This document shows positions 36,587-44,230 of a DNA stretch of 64,000 bases, in pieces. Position 1 is the stretch's first letter; the number at the start of each line of letters is the position of its first letter. The translations under genes were made by a program, and so were the position numbers. The notes beneath the pieces were generated by a model. That model made no database searches. It was not told the origin of the DNA and worked only from the letters and a program-made list of their open reading frames with translations. The stretch comes from Acinetobacter sp. WCHAc010034 (GTDB lineage: Bacteria; Pseudomonadota; Gammaproteobacteria; Pseudomonadales; Moraxellaceae): positions 1,612,001-1,676,000 of the forward strand of contig NZ_CP032279.1 of NCBI RefSeq assembly GCF_001696615.3, read 5' to 3'.

Positions 36587-37570
36587 TTACCACTGAACCG
36601 GCTTTTCGCTCGACCCCGGCGTCATCTCATAGGTCGGGCTGAAGCCTGCGTTCTGGCTTTGATAGGATGGAGGCTGCAGCTTCAGCCCCGCCAGCACTTC
36701 CTGGCTTAAGCCCTGCGCAATTTTGTCTGCGCTTGAATCATTCAGCGAGTTATTCAGCAGGTTCTGCACGGCGCTGTCGGCAAGGACGCGGTTGAATGCG
36801 CCCGAAGCAGCCACTTTTCCGGTATTGGCTTCAATCACGCGCCAGGTCAGGCGCACCTGATCCGCGCCCTGATTCATCCCGTACATCTGCTGGCCGCTGG
36901 CAACTGAAATATCATTGATGCGCCCCACCAGCAAATAATCCGCGCCGACTTTCTGGCCAATGCGCGCCAGTTCCTGCGGCGCGCCATCCCATTGCAGAAA
37001 CTCGTTTTCAGACTGCATTTCGCTTAAATAGTGGCGGTCAAGCAGGCTCAGCTGCCCGCTTTGCGCCAAATACACGCCCAGCTGGTCAGACAGTTCCGAT
37101 GCAAAATCCTCAGCGGAATCGACCTGGGCAGAGCGGTTATTCTTTTCATAGAACTGGAACGGCATCACTGCAATGCGGCGCAAATGCTGATCCTGAACCG
37201 ATGACTGATACTGCACCACATGCGCGCGCACTTTCGCGCGGTAATGGCCTTTAGACCCGGACACGCTCAGCACCTGAAATTTAGTGACCGATCCTGAGCC
37301 GGCGCTGTCCACGCTGAACACAGGCGAAACTTTTCCGGTATAGCTCCACTGGTTATTGGAAGCCGTCATGCTGACGGTTTCTTCATAGTCTGTCCGTGAA
37401 GATACGGTCGCGCCGTTCACCGACTGCACCGCCACCAGCAGGGCTTCTGAAATGGCCTGATGCTGCGTCGCGCCGCTGCCTGAAGCTTCTTTAACGACTT
37501 CTTTCAATGCTGCAAAGGCTGAACTGGATGCGCACCCGGCAAGCAATAGGGCTAAAAATAGTTTATTCAT
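36587..37570 (-). CDS. CsgG/LpoB-type outer-membrane lipoprotein
   Basis: 327-residue exported protein. The N-terminus MNKLFLALLLAGCASSS carries a lipobox (LAGC, Cys13), although SAFAA further on could also be cut by signal peptidase I. Residues ~130-285 have the CsgG/LpoB-like alpha-beta pattern: RRIAVMPFQFYEKNN, LSDQLGVYLAQSGQLSLLDRHYL and GADYLLVGRINDISV. Last gene of the four-gene cluster with lpoB, ycfL and the COG3014 gene, 50 bp after lpoB. Probable periplasmic or outer-membrane role; precise function unknown. Confidence 0.7.
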   Translation of the reverse strand: MNKLFLALLLAGCASSSAFAALKEVVKEASGSGATQHQAISEALLVAVQSVNGATVSSRTDYEETVSMTASNNQWSYTGKVSPVFSVDSAGSGSVTKFQVLSVSGSKGHYRAKVRAHVVQYQSSVQDQHLRRIAVMPFQFYEKNNRSAQVDSAEDFASELSDQLGVYLAQSGQLSLLDRHYLSEMQSENEFLQWDGAPQELARIGQKVGADYLLVGRINDISVASGQQMYGMNQGADQVRLTWRVIEANTGKVAASGAFNRVLADSAVQNLLNNSLNDSSADKIAQGLSQEVLAGLKLQPPSYQSQNAGFSPTYEMTPGSSEKPVQW

Positions 37571-37620
37571 TGTTATGATCTGCCGAAGCAGCTGCGCGGG
37601 CGCGCAGCTGCGGATTGGAA

Positions 37621-38217
37621 TTACAGGCCGAAGGTCGAGCGTTTTGCTGACTTGCGGATTTCTTTTTCACTGGTCCATTCCACAATGCCGGTCTGCACAT
37701 TCTGCAGCTTCAAAGTGAATTTGTAGTACACATCGCTTTTGCCGCCGGAGTTTTTCACAATGCTCGACAGGTTGCCGTTCAGCATGTATTCAGCGCCAAT
37801 ATGCCCGCCCGCTTTAACCGAAGTCGCCTGATTCACCATGCCGCTCTGCTTCTGGTAGGCCAGCTGCTGCGCCAGCGCATTTGCGGAAGTCATGTCGACA
37901 AAGCGGAATTTGCCGGAATTGATCAGCTTGTTCTGAATGGTGTCGGTAATCGACTCAGTATCAATATGCTCCTGGGTTTTATTGCGGATGCGGTCCACAA
38001 ACATCACTGGGCGGCGGTTCTGCGTCAGCTGGACAATCACCGGGAAGGTCAGCATGTCATCCACCATTTTGTCCGCAATCATCTGCAGGTCGGTAGAGCC
38101 GAAATCCTTGGTCAGGGTTTCAACCGCCTGCGCATCGCCATAGCCTACCTTAGTGGAAGCGCAGCCGGTCAATACTGAAGCCGCCAAAATAGCAGCTGAA
38201 GCTAATTTCAATTTCAT
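37621..38217 (-). CDS. lpoB: Penicillin-binding protein activator LpoB
   Basis: Outer-membrane lipoprotein of the family that activates the class A synthase PBP1b through the periplasm. 198 residues with lipobox LTGC (Cys19). The folded domain shows MIADKMVDDMLTFPVI, PVMFVDRIRNKTQEHIDT, DTIQNKLINSGKFRFVDM and GAEYMLNGNLSSIV, characteristic of LpoB/YcfM. Its inter-membrane linker is short (~20 residues) compared with E. coli. Whether it activates a PBP in this organism is not shown by the sequence. Confidence 0.88.
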   Translation of the reverse strand: MKLKLASAAILAASVLTGCASTKVGYGDAQAVETLTKDFGSTDLQMIADKMVDDMLTFPVIVQLTQNRRPVMFVDRIRNKTQEHIDTESITDTIQNKLINSGKFRFVDMTSANALAQQLAYQKQSGMVNQATSVKAGGHIGAEYMLNGNLSSIVKNSGGKSDVYYKFTLKLQNVQTGIVEWTSEKEIRKSAKRSTFGL

Positions 38218-38231
38218 GGAACTGATCCTTA

Positions 38232-38636
38232 TTAATCTTTTCTTAAATAAACCACGATATCAACCGCGGATGGGTTAGGCGCGATGGATTGAACGGTCTT
38301 GATTTCACGGCCTGTCAGCTGAATCGGCTTCCAGCGCGAGCCTTCAGGATTCACCTCAAAGCCGCTGGCATCGATCCAGACAATCTTGTATTCAAACGTG
38401 CGGCTGACAAACCAGCGGTCTTTAATCGCAATTGAGGCTTTTTTCAAATCGCCGGCATAGCCCATATTGATCCGGTCCACGGCAATCTGCGTGACCAGCT
38501 TCGGGTTGTTGCTGACCGTTTTCACGCTGTAGCTGCCATCCGCCGCAGTCTGGGTCGACAGCGAGTTCGGCGCGGTACAGCCGGCCAGCGCTACGGCCAG
38601 CAGGCCGGCCGCCGCCAGTTTCAAATTCATATTCAT
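38232..38636 (-). CDS. YcfL family lipoprotein (DUF1425)
   Basis: 134 residues with lipobox LAGC after a short signal (MNMNLKLAAAGLLAVALAGC). The remainder matches the YcfL plan: VSNNPKLVTQIAVDR, RTFEYKIVWIDASGFEV, WKPIQLTGREIKTVQSIAPNPSA, VVYLRK. YcfL is the standard neighbour of LpoB/YcfM. The ATG at 38636 is preferred; a GTG immediately before it is also possible. Role unknown. Confidence 0.85.
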   Translation of the reverse strand: MNMNLKLAAAGLLAVALAGCTAPNSLSTQTAADGSYSVKTVSNNPKLVTQIAVDRINMGYAGDLKKASIAIKDRWFVSRTFEYKIVWIDASGFEVNPEGSRWKPIQLTGREIKTVQSIAPNPSAVDIVVYLRKD

Positions 38637-38655
38637 CACTACACTCTTTTTTAAA

Positions 38656-40011
38656 TTAATGGGTTACAGCGCTTGTACTGGCTGAAATTTTATTGTTTAC
38701 ATCGCTGACATAGACAAAAACAGTTTGATTCGGATTGGCTTCGATATTGATGACCTGGCTGGCGGACTGCGGCCCGATCACCTGCAGGCTGTGCTTGCCC
38801 GGACTCACATCAAAACGCGCAGCCTGCGTATTGCTCGGCAGCGTCGACCATGCCCTTAAATCGGCGCGCTCGGTCGCCACATTCATTAAATTCCCCGCCA
38901 TCTGGCCTAAAACGCCCAGCTGCTGGCCCAGCTGCTGCTGCGCGGCGTATTTAGTCGTGGCGCGCAGAATCTGGCTGGTGACGGTATTCAAAGTCTGCTC
39001 TTTCAGACTCTTTACCGCCAATGCGCCGATATCGCTGACCAGATAGCTCTGCTGCACCTGCCGCTCCCCCAGCTTGATTTTCAGGCTTTGCGGCGGCGCA
39101 TAGCTGCTCGGCTCATAGCTTGCAAAGGCGATATTGACCAGCCCGTTCGGCATTGGAAAAGCCAGCTTATTTTCAATTTTCTGCGGCACAATGCCCTGCT
39201 CAATAAACACAATCACCGGCACGGACTTCGCATTGCCGCTGACGGCTTTATCCACGCGCGCCACGTCTTTGGCGAAGCTGGCGCTGCCCTGCAGCTCATA
39301 GGCTTTCTTAAAATCGACCAGGGCGCTGTTGTAGTCGCCGGTAGCTTCCCACAGATTGGCCGCCATGTAAAAGGCATAGCCGTTCTGATAGGTATTCTTG
39401 ATGCGGCCTGCAATCGGGTCCAGCCCGGAAAAAGCCTCATCCAAGACCGAATAGTCAATGCTTGCGCCGTCATTCTGCTTGGCTTTTTTCTTTTCGAACT
39501 CTTTTTCGTGCTCCAGCTCAATTTCGCGCTGAATGCCCTGCGCAATGCGCATTTCCACACCGGCCGCTTCTGCATCATTTAAAAAGATGTAATTCTTAGC
39601 CTGCGAAATATGCGCCAAAACCTGTTCATAGGGCGGCACCAGATAAGGCACCACGGATTCATTGCTGACCATTGAAAGCGCTTTAAAGCCCACGCGCGTC
39701 ATGCTGATTTTGCTGCGGTTATTTTGCTTATCCAGCAGTTCAAAGGCTTTTTTATAGGCATCCAGGCTTTCCGCATAGTTCTGATTCACCTGCAGAATCC
39801 TCGCCTGTTCCAGATGATACAGCACCGCGTCTTTGGAGTTTTTCTTGCTTTCAAACTTGGCAGCCGCCGATGGATTAGGCTCAGCATTCAAAGCGCTTCT
39901 GAACAGCGATCCGTCTTCTTCATAAGTTCCAAACGCGCCCGCATTCGCCTGCGCAGCCGCCAGGGAGGCTAAGCACAAAGCGGCGGCGGCCATGTTAATT
40001 TGAGTACGCAT
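38656..40011 (-). CDS. COG3014 family secreted protein with TPR-like region
   Basis: 451 residues, first gene of the LpoB cluster. Signal peptide cleaved near QANA-GAF (residue ~24); no lipobox. Residues ~60-110 (KDAVLYHLEQARILQVNQNYAESLDAYKKAFELLD, with related helices to ~250) read as TPR-like helical repeats, followed by a beta-rich region and a hydrophobic segment QQLGQQLGVLGQMAGNLM. The C-terminal FDVSPGKHSLQVIG is typical of the family. Known to co-occur with YcfL and LpoB; function unknown. Confidence 0.8.
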   Translation of the reverse strand: MRTQINMAAAALCLASLAAAQANAGAFGTYEEDGSLFRSALNAEPNPSAAAKFESKKNSKDAVLYHLEQARILQVNQNYAESLDAYKKAFELLDKQNNRSKISMTRVGFKALSMVSNESVVPYLVPPYEQVLAHISQAKNYIFLNDAEAAGVEMRIAQGIQREIELEHEKEFEKKKAKQNDGASIDYSVLDEAFSGLDPIAGRIKNTYQNGYAFYMAANLWEATGDYNSALVDFKKAYELQGSASFAKDVARVDKAVSGNAKSVPVIVFIEQGIVPQKIENKLAFPMPNGLVNIAFASYEPSSYAPPQSLKIKLGERQVQQSYLVSDIGALAVKSLKEQTLNTVTSQILRATTKYAAQQQLGQQLGVLGQMAGNLMNVATERADLRAWSTLPSNTQAARFDVSPGKHSLQVIGPQSASQVINIEANPNQTVFVYVSDVNNKISASTSAVTH

Positions 40012-40366
40012 AATGCATTATTTTAACCAGTGTTACATATATGATACAAACAGAAATAATTCAGGTCAAAGCAATATATTCCTATAAAACAGCTAATTAT
40101 TTTGATTTTGTTAAGCTAAACTGAACACTGTGCACAAAAAATCGCCTCAATGTTAATGATGATTGAAGCCGCCAGATCTGCAGCATTCCGCCCATGCAGC
40201 GCCCAGCCCAAGCGCGGCCGCAAAATATATTTATATCCTCAGCATATAATTCGTTGCATCAACTGGCCAAGTCAATGCTATAGTTCAATAAAGCTCTGGA
40301 CAGAGCCGTAACCTACAAAATTTAAAACTATTCTTTAATGATGAGCTAAAGCCCGGAGACGCTTAG
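40012..40366. other. Intergenic region between COG3014 operon and yqgE
   Basis: 355 bp, AT-rich, no credible gene. It must contain both divergent promoters. A TATAGT at about 40279 with TTGCAT 19 bp upstream is a weak candidate for yqgE. No repeats seen. Confidence 0.35.
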
Positions 40367-40921
40367 GTGAGCAAACAATATCTGACGCACCGATGCCTGA
40401 TTGCTCCGCCAGATATGCAGGATGAATTTTTTGCAAATACGGTCATTTATTTGGCCCGTCATGATCAGGACGGCGCGCAAGGCATTATTATCAACCGCCC
40501 CTCAGGCATTCAGATTAAAGAACTGCTGAATGACCTGGAAATTGATGCAGACAATGTGCATCCGCATGCGGTGCTGCAAGGCGGCCCTTTGCGGCCGGAA
40601 GCTGGCTTTGTCCTGCATACCGGCCAGCCGACCTGGCATTCCTCCATCGCCGTGGGGGAAAATGTCTGCATTACCACGTCCAAGGACATTCTTGACGCGA
40701 TTGCGCATAATGAAGGCGTGGGACGCTATCAAATTGCGCTGGGCTACGCCAGCTGGGCAAAAAACCAGCTGGAAGCGGAAATTGCCCGCGGCGGCTGGCT
40801 GATTTGCGAATCGGACATGGATTTGATTTTCAATTTGCCTTACGATGACCGCTGGGATGCCGCCTATAAAAAAATGGGGGTAGACCGCATTTGGTTATCT
40901 TCTGAGATTGGACATGCCTGA
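40367..40921 (+). CDS. YqgE/AlgH family protein (UPF0301)
   Basis: 184 residues of the DUF179 fold. Family blocks [24 protein letters not shown] (residues 5-28), [29 protein letters not shown] and [22 protein letters not shown] are all present. GTG start at 40367 with CGGAG upstream. It overlaps ruvX by eight bases, the usual yqgE-yqgF pair. In Pseudomonas the homologue AlgH influences alginate genes; biochemical role unknown. Confidence 0.92.
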   Translation: MSKQYLTHRCLIAPPDMQDEFFANTVIYLARHDQDGAQGIIINRPSGIQIKELLNDLEIDADNVHPHAVLQGGPLRPEAGFVLHTGQPTWHSSIAVGENVCITTSKDILDAIAHNEGVGRYQIALGYASWAKNQLEAEIARGGWLICESDMDLIFNLPYDDRWDAAYKKMGVDRIWLSSEIGHA

Positions 40922-41357
40922 CTTGAATGCGCCGCAAATGATTATGGCGTTTGACTTCGGTACGCAGAAAATGGGCATGGCCGTCGGCCAGTCCATGATT
41001 GAAAGCGCCAGCCCGCTGGCGCTGTTCCCAATGAAGGACGGCATTCCGGACTGGAATCAGCTGCTGAAAATCATCAAGCAGCACCAGCCGACTTTATTTC
41101 TGGTCGGCCTGCCTTTGAATATGGACGACACCGAATCCGAGCTTTCCGCGCGCTCGCGCAAATTCGCCCGCCGTCTGCGCCATCAGACCAATATTGAAAC
41201 CCTGATGGTGGATGAGCGCCTGACCACGCGTGAAGCGCGCAGCGAGCTGGAGCAGTACCAGTCGCAGGGCCGCGGCAAAAAGCTGGCTGCCGACAGCATC
41301 GCCGCAGCCTTATTCATTGAAAGCTGGTACCGCAGCCCTGAAGGCCTCACCCCCTGA
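40914..41357 (+). CDS. ruvX: Holliday junction resolvase-like YqgF (pre-16S rRNA nuclease)
   Basis: RNase H-fold nuclease thought to mature the 5' end of 16S rRNA. 147 residues with the catalytic start [31 protein letters not shown] and the C-terminal [10 protein letters not shown] and [15 protein letters not shown] 40914 lies inside the end of yqgE; a TTG two codons earlier is possible. Cotranscribed with yqgE. Confidence 0.93.
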   Translation: MPDLNAPQMIMAFDFGTQKMGMAVGQSMIESASPLALFPMKDGIPDWNQLLKIIKQHQPTLFLVGLPLNMDDTESELSARSRKFARRLRHQTNIETLMVDERLTTREARSELEQYQSQGRGKKLAADSIAAALFIESWYRSPEGLTP

Positions 41358-41710
41358 TTGAAGCATTCACTCATGCAGCGCCGAAAAACCGGCCGGCGTC
41401 TGCATGAATACCAGCCTGCAGCCATGCGGAAAGTGGCATAAAACCGCCAATCAATCCCCGCTGAATTTTCCTGATTTACGCCTTAAATGCCCGAATGCAG
41501 GGCAGCAGAAATATCGCAAACTGATAAAAAACAGCAGACAGCAAGAATTCATTCAAGATTTCCATCGGTTTTTACCGCCATATGCTGAAACATGCCGAAT
41601 GCAGCGGATGGCAGCATATTGCGCATAAAAGCCCAGCACGGCGCCAGACATTTTGTTATAAAGTAACCCTGTATAAAATTTTGATTTTTATTTAAACCAA
41701 GCAGGTTCAT
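41358..41710. other. Intergenic region between ruvX and the iclR-type gene
   Basis: 353 bp. An open frame of 74 codons (41404-41628) has no ribosome site and no recognisable product. The last 60 bp are AT-rich with GTTATAAAGTAAC (41656-41668), an imperfect palindrome that could be the regulator's promoter or operator. Confidence 0.35.
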
Positions 41711-42484
41711 ATGGCGCTCTCCAGTTTTGGTAAAATTCTTACGGTTTTGGATTTATTCTCTGTGTCACGCCCGGTGATTAATGTTGACGTCATCAGTGAG
41801 GAGCTGAGCCTTTCCAAGCCGACCAGCTACCGCTACCTGAAAGAGCTGGTTTCAGCGGAACTGCTGCAGCGCCTGAGCGGCACCTCCGGCGACTATACGC
41901 TGGGGTCCAAAATTGCGGTCTTAGACTACATTTCCCGCACCACCGACCCGCTGGTGCAGATCAGCATTCCCTTTATGCGGGAAATTGTCGAGCGCACGGA
42001 GTTTTCCTGCCTGCTGACCCAGTTAAATCATGATTCATGCATTGACCTGCACGATGAAGTCTTCAAGAACACCCCGCTGCTGTCTTACGGGCGCGGCTGC
42101 CCGCGCCCGGTATATATCGGCTCATCGGCAAAAATCATGATGTCCCACCTGCCGAAGCACAGTATTCTGGACTATTACCGGCGCTATGCAGCGCAGCTGG
42201 CGGAAACCGGCTTTTCCGGCAATGAAGCCGACTTTCTGGCGGCAATGAAAAAAATCAAGAAGCAGGGCTATTATTTTTCCAATGGCGAACTGGACCCGAA
42301 TGTCGCCGGCGTCTCTGTGCCGGTTAAGTTTTCCAGCAAAGCGCCGCCGCTGGCTTTGACCCTGCTGGCGTCCAGAAACCGCTTCGAATTCGTCAACCTG
42401 CAGAAACTGATTGAAATCCTGCATGAAAATGCCAGCCTGATTGAGAAGAAATTTATGGCTTTGCCGGAAAACCAGCAGGACTGA
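41711..42484 (+). CDS. IclR family transcriptional regulator
   Basis: 257 residues. N-terminal winged helix-turn-helix (residues ~5-65: FGKILTVLDLFSVSRPVINV, EELSLSKPTSYRYLKELVSAELL, TSGDYTLGSKIAVLDY) and a C-terminal effector-binding IclR domain (~80-250) with SYGRGCPRPVYIGSSAKIMM and GVSVPVKFSSKAPPLALTLLA. Such regulators control catabolism of aromatic or other carbon compounds. No target operon adjoins it: an IS110 element lies downstream and phoU is on the other strand, so its regulon may be elsewhere or may have been separated. Confidence 0.88.
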   Translation: MALSSFGKILTVLDLFSVSRPVINVDVISEELSLSKPTSYRYLKELVSAELLQRLSGTSGDYTLGSKIAVLDYISRTTDPLVQISIPFMREIVERTEFSCLLTQLNHDSCIDLHDEVFKNTPLLSYGRGCPRPVYIGSSAKIMMSHLPKHSILDYYRRYAAQLAETGFSGNEADFLAAMKKIKKQGYYFSNGELDPNVAGVSVPVKFSSKAPPLALTLLASRNRFEFVNLQKLIEILHENASLIEKKFMALPENQQD

Positions 42485-42677
42485 GCGCTTCCGCTGCGGG
42501 GCTGTGATAAAAAACCGGACAGCGCCAGCATTGCGGCCCCATAGCTAAGTAAAGGAAACTCCGGATACGCGAGTGCGGCATGGATGCAGCACGTTGCCCA
42601 TCCTTGCGCTGCGTTTAAAAGCAGTGCTTAAAACTGGCTCAGGACGCCGTGTATGGGCAACAAAAGACTTTTGTTTA
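42485..42677. other. Intergenic palindrome-rich segment left of the IS110 element
   Basis: About 190 bp without a gene, holding several inverted repeats: GTTGCCCAT (42593-42601) against ATGGGCAAC (42653-42661), and AACAAAAG-A-CTTTTGTT (42659-42675), directly before the insertion point. Together with the hairpin rebuilt across the insertion it looks like a repeated intergenic element, but no second copy is visible in this window. Confidence 0.5.
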
Positions 42678-42679
42678 CT
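42674..42679. repeat. Left half of the hairpin split by the IS110 insertion
   Basis: TTTACT, ending in the CT core at 42678-42679. Joined to TTGG at 43915-43918 it makes the 10-base arm TTTACTTTGG, exactly complementary to CCAAAGTAAA at 43925-43934. Confidence 0.75.
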
Positions 42680-42681
42680 TG

Positions 42682-42687
42682 TATCTT
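42682..42687 (+). promoter_or_regulatory. -10 half of a promoter completed in the circular form
   Basis: TATCTT in the left end. In the excised circle, TTGACC at 43894-43899 of the right end would stand exactly 17 bp upstream across the CT core. Initiation would then fall near 42694, at the first hairpin of the predicted bridge RNA. In the inserted copy the -35 half is absent. Confidence 0.6.
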
Positions 42688-42693
42688 AATTCA

Positions 42694-42862
42694 CATAGTG
42701 ATTAGCTCTCACTATACGCAAACAGCAGAGTTTGGTTGTTTACTAAAACTTAAAGTTTGGCCCAAAGATAAAACCTGCTGTTTGCCCTGACTGCCTGCAC
42801 AACTCTGGACGGTAACTAAGCACCTCGATGCTGGATTCGCAAGAAAAGACGGCGGTTATGCT
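42694..42862 (+). ncRNA. Predicted bridge RNA of the IS110 element
   Basis: About 170 nt between the left end and the recombinase start. Three structures are readable. The 5' hairpin is ATAGTGA/TCACTAT (42695-42701 / 42709-42715). The first loop is closed by a perfect 11-bp stem GCAAACAGCAG/CTGCTGTTTGC (42718-42728 / 42775-42785); it holds TTGTTTACT (42736-42744), identical to the left flank, and CCCAAAG (42761-42767), complementary to CTTTGGG of the right flank, separated by a small hairpin. The second loop is closed by TGACTGCC/GGCGGTTA (42788-42795 / 42851-42858, with G-U pairs); it holds CTCTGGACGGTAACT (42803-42817), nearly identical to the right end, and CAAG (42840-42843), complementary to CTTG at the core-left end. 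Exact ends are estimated. Confidence 0.75.
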
Positions 42863-42898
42863 GAAAAAAATAATTGAATAAATAAGGCAGGTAAGATT

Positions 42899-43888
42899 AT
42901 GTTTTATCTCGGTATTGATATTGCAAAAGCTAAAATTGACTGCTGTCTGATTTTAGAAGATTCTGCAGGCAAAAAGAAAACCAAAACCTTTCCGAATACG
43001 CCCAAAGGCTTTGAACAGCTTCAGGCCTGGCTGAATCATCATGCTGCAGGCCCTGCGCAGGCCATTGCCTTAATGGAAGCCACTTCTGTCTATCATGAAC
43101 GCCTAGCTGGATATTTATTTGATGCAGGCTTTCAAGTCTGTGTGGCGAATCCCGCCAGAGCCCGGTATTTTGCTCAGAGCATGTCCAAGCTGAATAAGAC
43201 AGACAAGGCTGACAGTGAAGTTCTGGCCCGGTTTGCGATGACTGCGGATCTGCATTTTTGGCAGCCTCTGCCTGGACATATTCAACTGCTGAATGCTTTG
43301 CTGGATCGAAGGGCTGTGCTTGGTGAAGATCTGCAGCGTGAAGAAAACCGTTTGGAAAAAGCGGAGTCTACCTTCACGATAGAACCGGTACTTCAGTCGA
43401 TCCATAAGAATATTAAGCAGTTAAGCAGGCATATTCAGGATCTCGACCGGCAGATTGATGACCACATTGATCAGCATCCTGATTTAAAAAATGACAAGGC
43501 GCTGCTCAGCAGCATTCCGGCCATTGCAGACCGGACCAGTTTATTAATGCTCAGCTTCTTGCGCAGCCATGCTTTTGAAAGGGCGAGCCAGGCGGCGGCC
43601 TTTGCCGGCCTGGTGCCCATTCAAAGGCAGTCGGGCAGCTCCATTCACGGCAGGAGCCGCCTATCCAAAGCCGGCCCGTCGAAAATACGGGCCGGCTTAT
43701 ATATGGCGGCGATTGTCGCAACCCGGCATAATCCCCACATAAAGGGGATGAATGACAGGCTGCTGGCCAATGGCAAAACCAAGATGATGGCGGTTGGCGC
43801 TGCAATGAGGAAGCTGATTCATCTTTGTTATGGCGTACTCAAGCACCAGCGGCCTTATCAGGAGAATTATTGCGCCAATTCTCAATAA
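42899..43888 (+). CDS. IS110 family RNA-guided recombinase (transposase)
   Basis: 329 residues, complete. The N-terminal RuvC-like DEDD domain has Asp7 (YLGIDIAKAKID), Glu60 (ALMEATSVYHE), Asp102 and Asp105 (KTDKADSEVLARFA). A coiled-coil middle follows (~140-195). The C-terminal Tnp domain has LSSIPAIADRTSLLML and AFAGLVPIQRQSGSSIHGRSRLSKAG, whose serine (245-248 cluster) is the expected nucleophile. The spacing of Glu60/Asp102/Asp105 agrees with what I recall for IS621. Start ATG 42899 after GGCAGGTAAGATT. The N-terminal domain is intact, so activity is plausible. Confidence 0.93.
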   Translation: MFYLGIDIAKAKIDCCLILEDSAGKKKTKTFPNTPKGFEQLQAWLNHHAAGPAQAIALMEATSVYHERLAGYLFDAGFQVCVANPARARYFAQSMSKLNKTDKADSEVLARFAMTADLHFWQPLPGHIQLLNALLDRRAVLGEDLQREENRLEKAESTFTIEPVLQSIHKNIKQLSRHIQDLDRQIDDHIDQHPDLKNDKALLSSIPAIADRTSLLMLSFLRSHAFERASQAAAFAGLVPIQRQSGSSIHGRSRLSKAGPSKIRAGLYMAAIVATRHNPHIKGMNDRLLANGKTKMMAVGAAMRKLIHLCYGVLKHQRPYQENYCANSQ

Positions 43889-43912
43889 TCCTCTTGACCT
43901 CTGAGACGGTAT

Positions 43913-43934
43913 CTTTGGGTCTTTCCAAAGTAAA
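43913..43934. repeat. Right half of the hairpin split by the IS110 insertion
   Basis: CT core, TTGG, loop GTCTTT, then CCAAAGTAAA (43925-43934). With TTTACT left of the element it forms a perfect 10-bp stem and a 6-base loop. Confidence 0.75.
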
Positions 43935-44180
43935 ATCTTGCCTGCGCAAAGGCATCTAAATTTCTAAAGCAAAAGTGAGGCAGTGCAACCATCATCGTTA
44001 TTGCCGAGATAGTTAACGTGGCTAAAACCCCGTGAAATCATATTTTATAGGTAATCATGCGTAATACAGACTTTATAGCTTAGCTATATATATTTGTTTT
44101 TAATTTATATTTTTTAAAAACCATACTATGACAGCGCAGGCGAAAACTTCGGTACAGAGCCGGCAGCCTCAACGGCTTTA
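43935..44180. other. AT-rich intergenic stretch between the IS110 target and phoU
   Basis: About 245 bp with no gene. It contains TGCC...GGCA (43940-43954 area) and the small palindrome TATAGCT-T-AGCTATA (44074-44088). No promoter can be assigned; both neighbours end or lie away from it. Confidence 0.4.
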
Positions 44181-44220
44181 AAATAAAAAGCCAGCCCGTT
44201 TCTAAACGGGCCGACTTGGC
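44181..44220 (-). terminator. Terminator after phoU
   Basis: GCCCGTTT (44194-44201) pairs with AAACGGGC (44204-44211), extended imperfectly by AAGCCA...TTGGCT. On the minus strand it is followed by TTTTTATTTT. Confidence 0.8.
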
Positions 44221-44230
44221 TGTTTGCGCC

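Larger units (their letters stand above)
42680..43914 (+). mobile_element. IS110-family insertion sequence (IS110 group, 1235 bp)
   Basis: Boundaries deduced from sequence. The CT core is present at 42678-42679 and 43913-43914; deleting 42680-43914 restores a perfect hairpin. There is no terminal inverted repeat and no longer target duplication, as expected for this family. The left end (219 bp) is noncoding and structured, the right end only 26 bp including the core. This layout (RNA-coding left end, short right end, recombinase with DEDD and serine motifs) is that of the IS110 group such as IS621. The recombinase is full length, so the copy may be active. Confidence 0.85.

Noticed and set aside
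41404..41628. Possible small gene of 74 codons between ruvX and the iclR-type gene
   Set aside because: No ribosome site, no recognisable domain, and codon use unlike the neighbours.
42899..43888. Classification of the IS as IS1111 group with RNA in the right end
   Set aside because: The right end is only 26 bp and there are no subterminal inverted repeats; the structured RNA and guides are in the left end.
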